Assembly (NCBI GenBank): GCA_037039685.1
Contig: JAWNGF010000017.1
Location: 1 to 64,000 of the forward strand
Length of the DNA: 64,000 nt
Direction of reading: 5' to 3'
Origin: Ceratobasidium sp. AG-K
Taxonomy: Eukaryota; Basidiomycota; Agaricomycetes; Cantharellales; Ceratobasidiaceae
The notes beneath the pieces are model-generated. The model did no database searches. It was not told where the DNA came from and saw only the letters and a program-made list of their open reading frames with translations. Within the stretch, counting starts at the first letter, position 1. Every line of letters starts with the position of its first letter. A program made the translations under genes and the position numbers. This document shows, in pieces, positions 44,316 to 55,871 of the stretch.

Positions 44316-45080
44316 CTATTGGATCTCGCAATCCTTGCTTTTTGCAAGCATGTGCTCTTCCAGCCCCTCGTCCTCTTCAATGGTTAAATCAATAGGGTTG
44401 AACACAGTGTTACCTGGTTTGTCCGAGAACTTCTCCCATTCCTCCCATGTCTCCTCCTTTGTCCAGTCGGCCTTGGACCAGTCCAAATCCCTCTTCTGGG
44501 CCTCCACAAACTCCTCATCCCATTGTCGCACATCTGGCTCCGCCTCCTTCCATGCTGACACATTGGTCTCCTCCTTTTTCCACCAGTTAGGGGACCATTC
44601 AATCTTCTCCCTCTGGTACCTGCCCCTCTCCATCCTCCAATTGCTCAGGTCCTGCTCGTAATTTGCGTCCCACGCATTGCCCCACTTTGGTTGGAGTGTT
44701 GGAGGCCTTCCTTTGTATCCTGGTACCCACTCGCTGGAATAAGCCCCTTCCTGCCCCCACTCGACAACTCCGAGCATATGGGTGGACAGGAGGACCACCT
44801 CCGAGACCTGGAACGCTGTGCACCCTCAACATACAAAGATATCCTTTTGTAGGAGTTGCATTCATGTTGGCCACTTTTTCCCGACCCATTGGAACTCCCC
44901 CAGGTCTGAGTGGAGGATGTTGTCTGATGCTTGGAACTGCATTCTTCCCAAGCTTTGCTGGCTCCTCTTGAAGACATAGAGGGCTGCCCCAGCATCAAGT
45001 ATTCTTGCCGTTGCAAATGCTGGTCCTTTGAGGACGCAGACGAGGTTGTTGGTGATGGTGGAGCGGGTAACGGCAGGCAT
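44316..45080 (-). pseudogene. ORF3 of Gy3
   Basis: Starts MPAVTRSTITNNL at 45080 and ends CEIQ at 44316, exactly 255 codons, so length is preserved. Two in-frame TGAs interrupt it near 44864 and 44828; the second replaces the CGA of VCRGC. Amino acid conservation with the other ORF3 copies is high despite the age of the element. Confidence 0.75.
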
Positions 45081-48000
45081 TGTGGAGAGCAAAAAAGATT
45101 TAAAGCGTTTAGTGAGGTGTGAGTTTTGGAGAGCTTGCAAGTTTTGCAGATATCATTACTGGCTGCGCCCCCCCTGCCTTTTATCTTTCCCGGCACATAG
45201 TTAGATGGCATGGGAGCTTTGGGGTGTCGACATAGAAAGTCCTTGATGATCTTGGATAGATGTCCAAAATCTTCTGCCTTCTGTTCTGTGTCTTCTTCAT
45301 CTCCATATCCCTTCCATCTGACCCTGTAAAAAAGACCATCCTTTGTCTCCTTCCAGTCCAAAATCTTTTCTACTTCATATTCTTCTTCTCCTTCTTCAGT
45401 AATGATTGGCGGCGGTCGGGGTTGGTTTTGCTTGAACTCCGTGTCTTCTATGTAAGGGCTGAGCAAGTCGATGTGGAAAACAGGGTGCACCCTGATTGTT
45501 GCTGGTAGAGTGAGCTCATAAGCATGTGATCCTATCTTTCGCTTCACAACAAATGGTCCATGCTTCTTGTTATCCAGTTTCTTTGAGGGTCTTTTTGTTT
45601 GGATGTTTCTTCCCAACAGCCATACTAGATCTCCTTCCTGGTACTCGTTTTTTGGTTCTTCCTCCGGGAGCCTTTGGTTTTCCATTGATGCAATTGCTTC
45701 GTCGTGGATGCTGTGCCATTTTTCCGTAATGGTGTTTGCTTCAGGAACTGTTGTTTCTTCTGATGAGATGTTCCACAGTGGTTCCCTGCTGTAGACTATT
45801 GCAAAAGGGGAACTACCTGTTACACAGTGCTTCTGCAGATTATAACTGAATTCTGCGATTGGTAACAAGTCCGCCCAATCATCTTGCCGGTAGTTGACAA
45901 AGGATTGTAGCCAGCCTTCCATCCATTGGTTGATTCTCTCTGTCACTCCATCTGTCTGGGGGTGGTAGGCAGTGCTGAAACTTGGGCTAGTTCCAATTCT
46001 CTTGTAAATGGCCTTCATAAGTTTAGAATTGAAAGTAGTCCCTTGGTCTGAGATTGTGCTTTTTGGAAAGCTGTGTAGTTTCCAAACATTTGTGACAAAA
46101 AGATTTGCCAGCTCGCTTGCCATGTGAGATTCCTTGCAGGGTATGAAATGCGCCATTCTTGAGAACCGGTCCACCACTACCATGATGCTGTCTGACCCTC
46201 TGGACTTCAGCAATTTTACTACAAAGTCAAATGCTATGTCTTCCCAGGGACCCTTTGGAATTTCTAAAGGTTTGATCGGTACTATTGACTTTGATCCCCT
46301 TGTTTGTTGGCAGGTCTCACAGGATTCCACGTATCTGTTTATGCTCTGCTTCATTCCTGGCCAGAAGTATCTTCTTGATATTAGTTCCAACGTCCTGGCT
46401 TGTCCTTGATGCCCTGCAATCCTTGAGTTGTGGTGTAGTTGCATGATGGACAGTCTGGCTTCCTTATCTTCTGGGATGTAAATTTTCCCTTTGTACCATA
46501 TTAGTCCCTCCTTGAAGTTGTAATCTTTTGCGCTATGTTGCAGGGTTTTTGGTAACATTTCCCTTGATTTGCAGATTTCCTTGATTTTTGCCAGTCCTTC
46601 ATCAGTTTCTTGTGCTTCCTTGATAGTTGCCATAATGTCTGTGTCCATCTGCCCCATAAATCCTTTAAATTTTTCAGCGGATATCATGATTTGTTCCGGT
46701 GTGGGAATATCCTTGTGGTCAGATTGTCTTGACAACAGGTCTGGTTTAGACGAAAGGATTCCAGGACAGTATATGATATCAAAGTTGTAGGAAGTCAGTA
46801 GTTGATGCCATCTTGCGTGTTGACGGTTGAACATTCTTGCTTCCTTCCAGAACTGTAGGTTCCTGTGATTGGTGTAGATAGTGATTGGATCCTTTGTTCC
46901 CTCAAGGTATAACCTCCAATGTGTCAATGATTCTATGATTGCCATAAGTTCCTTGTCATGGACATTGTAGTTGAGCTGGGCCTCATTGAAGGATTTTGAC
47001 AGGAACGCTATAGGGTGTAGGTAGCCATTGTCTTGCCTTTGAGACAGAATTGCCCCCATTGCTACTCTGCTTGCATCTGTTTCCAGGAAAAAGGGTTTCT
47101 CAGGGTCAGGATGGCGTAGTGTGGGCTCCTTGCTAATTTCTGTTTTCAGGGTGTCAAAGGCCTCCTGTTGATCTTTTTCCCATTTCCATTTGTTATCCTT
47201 TCTTGTCAGGGTTGTCAAGGGTTTTGCTAAACGGCTAAAGTTTGGTACAAATCTTTGGTAGAAGTTTGCAAATCCTAGGAACACCTGAACCTGCTTGACT
47301 GTTTTTGGTTCCTTCCATTCCTTTATTGCCTTGACCTTCTCTTCCTCCATTGAGATGCCAGAATCACTGATTCCAAGTCCGGTATATGTAAGTTTGGTGA
47401 CAAAGAATTCGCATTTTGGGAGCTTTGCAAATAGGTTTTCATCCAGTAAGATCTTCAGCACCTTCCTGACATCTATAGTATGTTGGCTTCTGTTCTTAGA
47501 GAAGACTAGGATGTTGTCAATGTATACTATGACACATACGTCAATAAGGTTGTGGAAGATGTGGTTCATGTATCTTTGGAATATGGCTGGTGCGTTTTTT
47601 AGCCCAAAGGGCATGACAATGTATTCAAAAAGGCCTTCCTTGGTTCTGAAAGCTGTTTTCCATTTGTCCCCTTCCCTGATTCTGATATTGTTGAACCCCA
47701 TACACAGATCAATCTTGGAGAAAATTTTTGTGTCCTTGATTTTATCCAGAAGATCTTCCATTAAGGGCATTGGAAACCTGTTGTCCTTTGTAATGGCATT
47801 CACTCCTCTGAGGTCTTGAACAAGCCGTAATTGTTGTACTGCTTCTGGATTCCTTGGATTGATAGGTTTTTTGACAAAGAAACAAGGTGATGCAATGGGG
47901 GATTTGCTAGGTCGAATTTTCCCAGCAGTGATTTCCTCATCCAGGTATTCCCTTAGTGCAATTGATTCGGCTGGTGAGAGCAGGATAGGTCTGGCCGGTT

Positions 48001-48559
48001 TTGGAAGTTCAGCCCCTTCCTTGAAGTCAATGGCACAGTCATATGGGCGATGATCCGGAATTCTCTTGGACTTTTCCTCACTAAACACGTCGGCAAACTC
48101 TTTGAATTCTTCTGGTAGGTCGTCTATTGAGGCTGTTCTTGCCTGTATGGGTTCTGGTCGCCATGATATGTGCTTTGTTTTCCAGTCAATATTGGGGTTT
48201 GCTTCTTCTAACCACTCAAGTCCTAAAATGAGCTTGGTTTCTCCAGTAGGCATAGCGAAAAAGATTTGTTTGAAGGGTTTTCCTTCTACGTCCAGTACAA
48301 GCTTGGCTTTGAAGTGTATTTGGTGTGAGAGTTCTTTTCCCTGGATGCCAATTACTTTTCATGGAGAGGGAAGCTCAATGAGAGGAATGTTGTTGGAGCG
48401 GGCCCAAGAGATGTCCATAAAGTTCTTAGAAGCTCCTGAATTGATGAGAGTAGGGACTGGTTCTGTGATTCTGGCAATGCTTGTGTAAACAATGGTTGAT
48501 TTGTTTGTTGCTCTAAAGTACATTGTTTCCATTGCCGGTTCTTTGGTCTCTCCACACAC
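44645..48559 (-). pseudogene. Gy3 pol
   Basis: One TGA at 48359-48361 in the protease, otherwise open for about 1200 codons. Protease NSGAS (Asp lost), RT YIDNILVFS, RNase H HDKELMAIIES, integrase HHNSRIAGHQ...CETCQQTRG, DQGTTFNSKL, TDGVTERINQW, chromodomain EEEYEVEKILDWKETKDGLF. The codon at which Gy1 and Gy2 have TGA is CGA here (GKIRPSKSP), giving the ancestral residue. Confidence 0.85.
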
Positions 48560-48561
48560 AG

Positions 48562-49533
48562 TTAGAGGGAGACCCCTTCTTTTCCCAAATCTTCTATGAT
48601 TGTAGCTTCTCTTCCCTTTATGCTGGGCTCAGTTGTTATCCATTCCTTGGACAAGCATTTTGAGCAAATGGTGACCTTCTTGACCACACTTCAGACATTG
48701 GTTTGATGCTATTCTTGCCTTGTATACTTTGTCTGGAAGCCGTTTTGTAGAGGCTTGCCCAGTGGTGGTTGCTTGGGGTGTTTTCTTTCCAGTGGATGCC
48801 TTGATCTGTTGCAATTTCTGGTTGATGGAGATTGCAAGAGTGATCCATTGGTTAAGGTTAAGGTGCCTTTCAGTTCCATCCTCGTTGATAAGGGAGAGTT
48901 CAAATCATGCCAATTCTGTTTTGATTTCCAGCTTGAGTCCTTCCTTGAATTGGTTGATAAGGGCTTCTTCCCCCCAATTCACATCCACCATGTGAAAGTG
49001 GAATTCTGTTGCGTAGTTTGCTACTGAATTGATTTGCTTGCTTTTTTGGATATCGGCCTCTGCCTTGGCCTTCTTGTTAGGGTTGCTAAATTGCTCCATG
49101 AAGTGTGATTTGAATGTTTCCCAAGACCTTAGGTTTGGGTCCGGAACTCCATTGTTCATAGACCGTAGTAGGACCTGAGCCCAATGTGTAGCAGATCTGT
49201 TGTCCAATTTGAAGTTGGCTAGTGCTTCTCTAATTCGTTCTTGTCCCAAGCTGTACTGGTTGCCCAACCTGACAAAGTAGCTTTCCATTTGGGTGATGAA
49301 CATTTCTGCTCCTTCTCCCTCCTTTCCATCGAAAGCCTCTGGTCTAGTTACTTTTGGACATCTGGCTTCCCTTCTGTTGTTGGGGTTTTCAGAAAGCTGA
49401 CATATCCTTTGTTCTAATTTGTCAAGTCTGGTAGATTCTGCTTCAGGGTGGGGGGGTGATATGGCATGTAGGGATGCTTCGTCCATCTGTTTGCGCATGT
49501 TATTGATTGCTTCAATAGCAATCCTTCCATCTC
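48562..49533 (-). pseudogene. Gy3 gag, C-terminal part
   Basis: Resumes after the Gy4 insertion with GRIAIEAINNMRKQMDEAS, then the gag core. A TGA at 48905-48907 replaces the Arg of ELARFEL (the same codon is TGA in Gy4). One extra A inside the CCHC knuckle (after CGQEGHH) shifts the frame. Confidence 0.8.
48580..48586 (-). promoter_or_regulatory. Putative -1 frameshift site, Gy3
   Basis: G GGA AAA at the end of gag, preserved although the preceding codon changed from TCG to TTG. Confidence 0.6.
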
Positions 49534-49991
49534 TGTCGTGAGCTAGCTCACTCCATCGGACTTGCCCGTTGTCGCGCCCGCCTGTCTTCCCTCTTTGTGT
49601 TACGTTCCCCGTTTCCGTTTGCCGTGTTGCCACCTTCTTGTGGTTATTCTGTTACATTGTGTAACGCGGCTGTGCTTTGTACGAGTCATGTCTGTTCATA
49701 CAGCATGACTCACATGGACACTCCTGACTGGCTGTTATGTATGACTCGTGTGGCTGCGCCTTGCATGACTCGGCCTCTTTCTGAATATATATAGAGGACC
49801 AACAAGCCTGGCAACCCCAGCTTGTTTTGTCTCGTCAAAACATTCCCTTTGAGTGACACTTAGAACCACCCCTACCCTCAAGAGCCTACAGACGCTTAAG
49901 TGTGTTGCGGCTCAAGAGGTCACTTAGGTCTTAGAGCCATCCACTCTCCATCGCAGCTTGTCTCGGAGCCACCAAGAAGAAGCTTACGACA
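49534..49991 (+). repeat. 5' LTR of Gy4 (L5)
   Basis: Starts TGTCGTGAGCTAGCTCAC (GTGAGCTAGCTCAC is a perfect palindrome). TATATATA at 49786-49793; AGCTTGTTTTGT at 49819-49830, about 33 bp later, is the predicted start of R. Confidence 0.92.
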
Positions 49992-49993
49992 TT

Positions 49994-50005
49994 ACAAAAC
50001 AAGCT
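49994..50005 (+). promoter_or_regulatory. Self-primer binding site of Gy4
   Basis: ACAAAACAAGCT, 2 nt after the LTR, exact complement of LTR positions 49819-49830. No match to a tRNA 3' end such as TGGTAGCAGAGC is seen. Confidence 0.7.
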
Positions 50006-51943
50006 TAACAAACATGTCCATTCAAGAGGACACAGGGTCACGCCTCGCAACACCATTATCAATAAGAAGAGGACCAAGTAGAGTTTCAAGACCTACAAGT
50101 TCCCTCAACGAACAAGATATTGCACAAGCACAAGCGGGAGGACCAGCAAGGTCTCGCCCACAGAGCCAGGCTTCTATGCCAGGAACATTCAACACTGAGA
50201 ACATCTCAGTCGTTCAGGAAGAACCTACCATGGTTGCTAGGGAACCAGGGGATATGACTGAGGACCCCACACCAGTCGCAATCCGAATCCCAATTTCAAA
50301 CGCAAGCCCAGGACCCTTGCGCCCACTATGGCCCTTGGGATCCAGAAGACAGTTTTTTTCCCCCCAACCCGAAGCTCATGGAGGTGTATCCCTTGTTCCT
50401 ATCAGACCGCCTCCCACACCACACATTTCCCACGCCGCTCAAGTCCCACAGATCACAGGAACCATAACCAATGTTGGGCTGATCCAAATAAGCTCTCAAG
50501 CCGTGACACCAGTCAACCCTGCACCGCCATATGTACCGCAAGGGTATTCCCAGCAACCAACAGCAACTGAAGAACAAGACGTCCCTAGAATTCCCAGCTC
50601 AAGTTCTAGCTCCAGCAGTAGAACCATGATTAATAACTTGGACGACCTTGACGATCTTCACCTTGGGAGACACAACGCGCTCTTAAGGATTATTGACGGC
50701 ATGAGGATAACTATTGATAGAAGACTCAATGGTTTGGAACAATCCACTCAGGTCTTAGCAAATAACCAACAAATCTTCAACGATTCCATCAACACCCTAC
50801 AAGGAACACTCACGGATATCCTCAATGCCTTGAGGAATAGCAAACATAATACCTTCCTAGTAGGGCAAGATGTAACCAGACTACAAAATGAGGTCACAAA
50901 CACACAAGGACTGGTAAACAATATCCGCGAGGAACTCAATACCACTAGGCAAGGGCAATTTGAATGGAACAAAGCAGTAACTCAAGGGCTAGAAAACCTA
51001 CGACAAGAAGGAAACGCTACTGCTACAAAAATCACAACAATTCAAGAAACCATCAGCAACCTTCGGGAAGAAATGGACAAAGCTTCCCTACATACTGAGC
51101 ATCCTTCTAAACGATCAAATTCCCCACCATATCCAGAAGCAGAGTCAACCAGGATCGAGGATCTAGAACAAAGGCTTCAACGATTGACCAACGACAGCGG
51201 AAGAACACTTTGCCCTAAAGTTACACGCCCAGATTCCTTTGACGGAAAAAAGGGAGAAGGCGCTGAAATGTTCATCACTCAAATGGAGAGTTATTTCGTC
51301 CGACTAGGCGATCAATATAACTCACACGAAGAACGTATCCGCGAAGCACTTGCCAACTTCAAATCAGAAAACAAAGCGGCCACCCATTGGGCACAAGTAC
51401 TGCTCCGATCACTAAACCAAGGAGAAAATATTGAAAGCCTAGCCTCATGGGAAAACTTCAAAACCCACTTCATGGAACAATTTAGCGACCCCAACAAAAA
51501 GGCAAAGGCCGAAATCGATATCAGGAAATGCAAGCAGAACAATTCAGTAGCAAACTATGCTTCTGAATTCCGTTACTTATTGGTCAACGTCAACTGGGGA
51601 CAGGAAGCACTGATCAACCAATTCAAGGAAGGACTGAAGCCGGAAGTAAAAACCGAACTAGCTTGATTCGAATTGACCCTAATTAACGAGGACGGAACGG
51701 AGCGGGAGCTGTCACTGGACCGGTGGATCTCTATTGCAATCTCTATTGACCAGAAATTGCAACAAATCAAGACCTCTAGAGGAAAGAGGACACCTCAAGC
51801 AACCGCCAGCGGACAATCCTCTACAAAGCGGCTGCCCAACAAAGTTTACAAAGCAAGGATAGCAACCAACCACTGCCTGAAGTGCGGACAAGAAGGACAC
51901 CGCTCGTTCAAATGCCCGTCCAAGGAATGGATAACAACGGAAC

Positions 51944-52396
51944 TGTCGTGAGCTAGCTCACTCCATCGGACTCGCCCGTCGTCGCGCCCGCCTGTTTTCC
52001 TTCTTTGTGTTACGTTCTCCGTTTCCATTTGCCGCGTTGCCACCTTCTTGTGGTTATGTGTTACACTGTGTAACGCGGCTGTGCTTTGCAAGAGTCATGT
52101 CTGTTCATACAGCATGACTCACATGGACACTCCTGACTGGCTGTTATGTATGACTTGTGGCTGTGCCTTGTATGACTCGGCCTTTTTCTGAATATATATA
52201 GAGGACCAACAAGCCTGGTAAACCCAGCTTGTTTTGTCTCGTCAAACATCCCCTCTGAGTGACACTTTGAACCACCCCTACCCTCAAGAGCCTACAGACA
52301 CTTAAGTGTGTTGCGGTTCAAGAGGTCACTTAGGTCTTAGTGCCGTCCACTCTCCATCGCGGCTTGTCTCATAGCCACTAAGAAGAAGCTTACAAC
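51944..52396 (+). repeat. Solo LTR inside Gy4 gag (L6)
   Basis: 453 bp LTR of the same family flanked by GGAAC (51939-51943 and 52397-52401), with no internal sequence. A younger insertion than Gy4, reduced by LTR-LTR recombination. Confidence 0.92.
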
Positions 52397-52442
52397 AGGA
52401 ACCTAGCATTAAAGGAAGGGAGGCAACAATTATAGAAGACTC

Positions 52443-52449
52443 GGGAAAA
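52443..52449 (+). promoter_or_regulatory. Putative -1 frameshift site, Gy4
   Basis: G GGA AAA in frame with gag (TCG GGA AAA GAA); pol is open in the -1 frame across the gag stop. Confidence 0.65.
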
Positions 52450-52469
52450 GAAGGGGTCTCCCTCTAACT

Positions 52470-55400
52470 GTGTGTGGAGAGACCAAAAAACCGGCAACGG
52501 AAACAATGTACTTTAGAGCAACAAATGAGTCAACCATTGTTTACGCAAACGTTGCCGGAATCACAGAACTTATCCCAACTCTCATCGATTCTGGAGCATC
52601 TAGGAATTTCTTGGACATCTCTTGGGCTCGATCCAACAATATTCCACTCATAGAACTTTCCACTCCGAGAAAAGTAATTGGTATCCAGGGGAAGGAACTC
52701 TCTCACCAAATACGCTTCAAAGCTAAGCTGGAACTAGACGTGGAGGGAAGAACCTTCAAACAAGTCTTCTTTGCTATGCCTACTGGGGAAACTAAGCTTA
52801 TCCTAGGACTGGAATGGTTAGAAGAAGCAAACCCGGTCATCGATTGGAAAACGAAGCACATATCGTGGCGGCCAGAACCCATCCAAGGGAAAACGGCCTG
52901 CATAGACGACCTACCCGAGGAATTCAAGGAATTTGCCGATGTCTTCAGTGAAGAGAAATTCAAAAGGATCCCAGATCATTGTCCATACGACTGCACCATC
53001 GACTTTAGGGAAGGAGCTGAACTGCCGAAACCAGCCAAACCTATCCCACTCTCTCCAGCAGAGTCAGTTGCACTAAGAGAATACTTGGATGAAGAAATCG
53101 CAGCAGGAAAGATTCAACCAAGCAAGTCACCTATCGCATCACCTTGTTTCTTTGTCAAAAAACCAATCGATCAGAAAAATCCAGAGGCAGTACGCCAACT
53201 ACGACTTGTTCAAGACCTCAGAGGAGTAAACGCCATTACAAAAGACGACAGATTCCCAATGCCTCTAATGGAAGATCTCCTGGATAAAATCAAGGACGCA
53301 AAAATTTTCTCCAAAATCGATCTACGAATGGGTTTCAACAATATCAGAATTAGGGAAGGCAACAAATGGAAAACAGCTTTCAGAACAAAAGAAGGACTGT
53401 TTGAATACGTTGTCATGCCTTTTGGACTAAAGAACGCGCCCGCCATCTTCCAGAGATATATGAATCACATTTTCCACAATCTTATCGACGTATGTGTCAT
53501 AGTATACGTTGCCAACATCCTAGTTTTCTCTAAGGACAGAAGCCAACATACCGTGGATGTCAGAAGAGTACTGAAAATATTACTGGAGGAAAATCTTTTC
53601 GCAAAACTTCCACAATGCGAATTCTTTGTCACCAAATTGACATACACTGGGCTTGGAATCAGCGATTCAGGCATCTCTATGGACAAAGAAAAGGTCAAAG
53701 CAATAAAGGAATGGAAGGAACCAAGAACAGTCAAGCAGGTCCAAGCATTCCTAGGGTTCGCAAACCTCTACCGAAGATTTGTACCAAATTTCAGCCAATT
53801 AGCAAAACCCCTGACAAGCTTGACAAGAAAGGAGAGTAAATGGGAATGGGGAAACAATCAACAGGAAGCGTTTGAATCGCTAGAAGCGGAAATCAGCAAG
53901 GAACCAACTCTACGCCATCCAAACCCCGACAAACCCTTTTTCTTGGAAACAGACGCAAGTGGAGTAGCGATGGGAGCGATCCTGTCACAAAGGCAAGATG
54001 ATGGCTACCTACACCCTATTGCCTTTCTCACACTGGAGGCTGTACCTTGAAGGAACAAAGGACCCTATCACCATCTACACCAATCATAGGAACCTACAGT
54101 TCTGGAAGGAAGCAAGAACATTCAACCGTCAACACGCAAGATGGCACCAATTGCTTGCTTCTTATAACTTTGACATCATATACCGCCCTGGCATCCTGTC
54201 ATCTAAACCGGACCTATTGTCAAGACGGTCAGACCATGAAGATACGCCCTCGCCTGAACAAGTTATGATATCTGTCAAGAGGTTCAAGGGGTTTATGGGA
54301 CAAGTAGACACAGATATCATAGAAACTATCAAGGAGGCACAGGAAACAGACGAAGGGTTGGCACAAATCAAAGAACTCTGCAAATCGAGAGAAACGTTGC
54401 CAAAAACCCTACAACATAGTGCAAAAGAATACGATTTCAAAGAGGGACTTTTATGGTTCAAGGGAAGGGTTTACGTGCCTGAAGATAAAGAAGCCAGGCT
54501 GGCCGTCATGTGAGTTCACCACGACTCAAGAATTGCTGGTCATCAAGGACAAGCTAGAACGTTGGAACTAATATCAAGAAGATACTTCTGGCCGGGAATG
54601 AAGCAAAGTGTAAACAGATACGTGGAATCCTGTGAAACTTGCCAACGGTCAAAAGGATCAAAATCGATAGTTCCGGTCAAGCCTCTGGAAATTCCAAAAG
54701 GACCGTGGGAGGACATAGTGTTTGACTTCATAGTGAAATTACCAAAATCCAGAGGATCAGATAGCATCTTAGTAGTGGTGGACCGATTCTCAAGAATGGC
54801 GCACTTCATACCCTGCAAAGAAGCTCACACAGCAAGCGACCTTGCAAATCTTTTCGTCACAAATGTTTGGAAACTGCACGGTTTTCCAAAAAGCACGATT
54901 TCAGACCGAGGGACTACTTTCAATTCCAAACTTATGAAGGCCATTTATGAGAAAATTGGGACTAGCCCAGGGTTCAGTACTGCCTACCACCCCCAAACAG
55001 ATGGAATAATGGAGCGAATCAATCAATGGATGGAAGGCTGGCTACGATCGTTCGTCAACTACCAGCAGGATGATTTGGCGGACTTATTACCAATTGCGGA
55101 ATTCAGCTATAATCTGCAGAAACACCACGTAACAGGTAGTTCCCCTTTCAAAATTGTCTACGGGAGGGAACCACTGTGGAACATTTCAGCAGAAGAATCA
55201 GCAGTTCCGGAAGCAAACAACATCACAGGAAAATGGCATAAAATCCACGACAAAGCAATTGCATCAATGGAAACCCAAAGGCTCCTGGAAGAAGAGCCAA
55301 AGAACAAGTACCAAGAAGGAGATCTAGTATGGCTGCTGGGAAAGAACATTCAAACAAAAAGACCGTCAAAGAAACTGGATAACAAAAAGCACGGGCCATT

Positions 55401-55720
55401 TATTGTGAAGCGAAAGATAGGGTCACACGCTTATGAGCTCGATTTGCCGGCAACAATGAGGGTGCACCCTGTTTTTCACATTGATTTGCTCAGCCCTTAC
55501 AAAGAAGACACTGAATTCAGCCGTAACCAACCCCAACCACTGCCGATCATAACAGAAGAAGGAGAAGAGGAATACGAAGTAGAAAAAATCGTGAATTGGA
55601 AGGAAACAAAGGACGGGCTTTTCTACAGGGTCAGATGAAAGGGTTATGGGGACGAAGAAGACACGGAACAAAGGGCAGAAGATTTTGGCCACCTGTCCAA
55701 GATCATCAAGGACTTGCTAC
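52470..55720 (+). pseudogene. Gy4 pol with deletion and nonsense codons
   Basis: Protease DSGAS intact. RT has YVAN in place of YIDN. A ~77-bp deletion at about 54030 removes the RNase H segment around HDKELMAIIESL and shifts the frame. TGA at 54511-54513 (Arg of MRVHH) and at 55636-55638 (Trp of RWKGYG in the chromodomain). Integrase motifs otherwise present (GHQGQARTLELISRRYFWPG, CETCQRSKG, DRGTTFNSKL). Cannot encode a working enzyme. Confidence 0.88.
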
Positions 55721-55871
55721 ACCGACACCCTGAGGCTCCAACACCATCCAACTATGTCCCAAGAAAGATAAAAGGGAGGAAGGGAACAACTGGTAGAGAT
55801 ATCTGCAAAACTTGCAACTACTCCAATCTTCACTCCTCGCTCTACTCACTAAATCTTCTCTGCTACCGACA

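Larger units (their letters stand above)
50014..52467 (+). pseudogene. Gy4 gag, interrupted by nonsense codon and solo LTR
   Basis: ATG 50014, 22 nt after the LTR. Domain order as in Gy2 gag. TGA at 51664-51666 replaces the Arg of ELARFEL. The zinc knuckle CLKCGQEGHRSFKC is intact and is followed by the solo LTR 51944-52396, after which gag resumes (SIKGREATI) to TAA 52465-52467. Confidence 0.88.

Noticed and set aside
51944..52396. Reading L6 as an LTR boundary between two separate elements
   Set aside because: GGAAC duplication and uninterrupted continuation of gag on both sides show it is a solo LTR inside Gy4.
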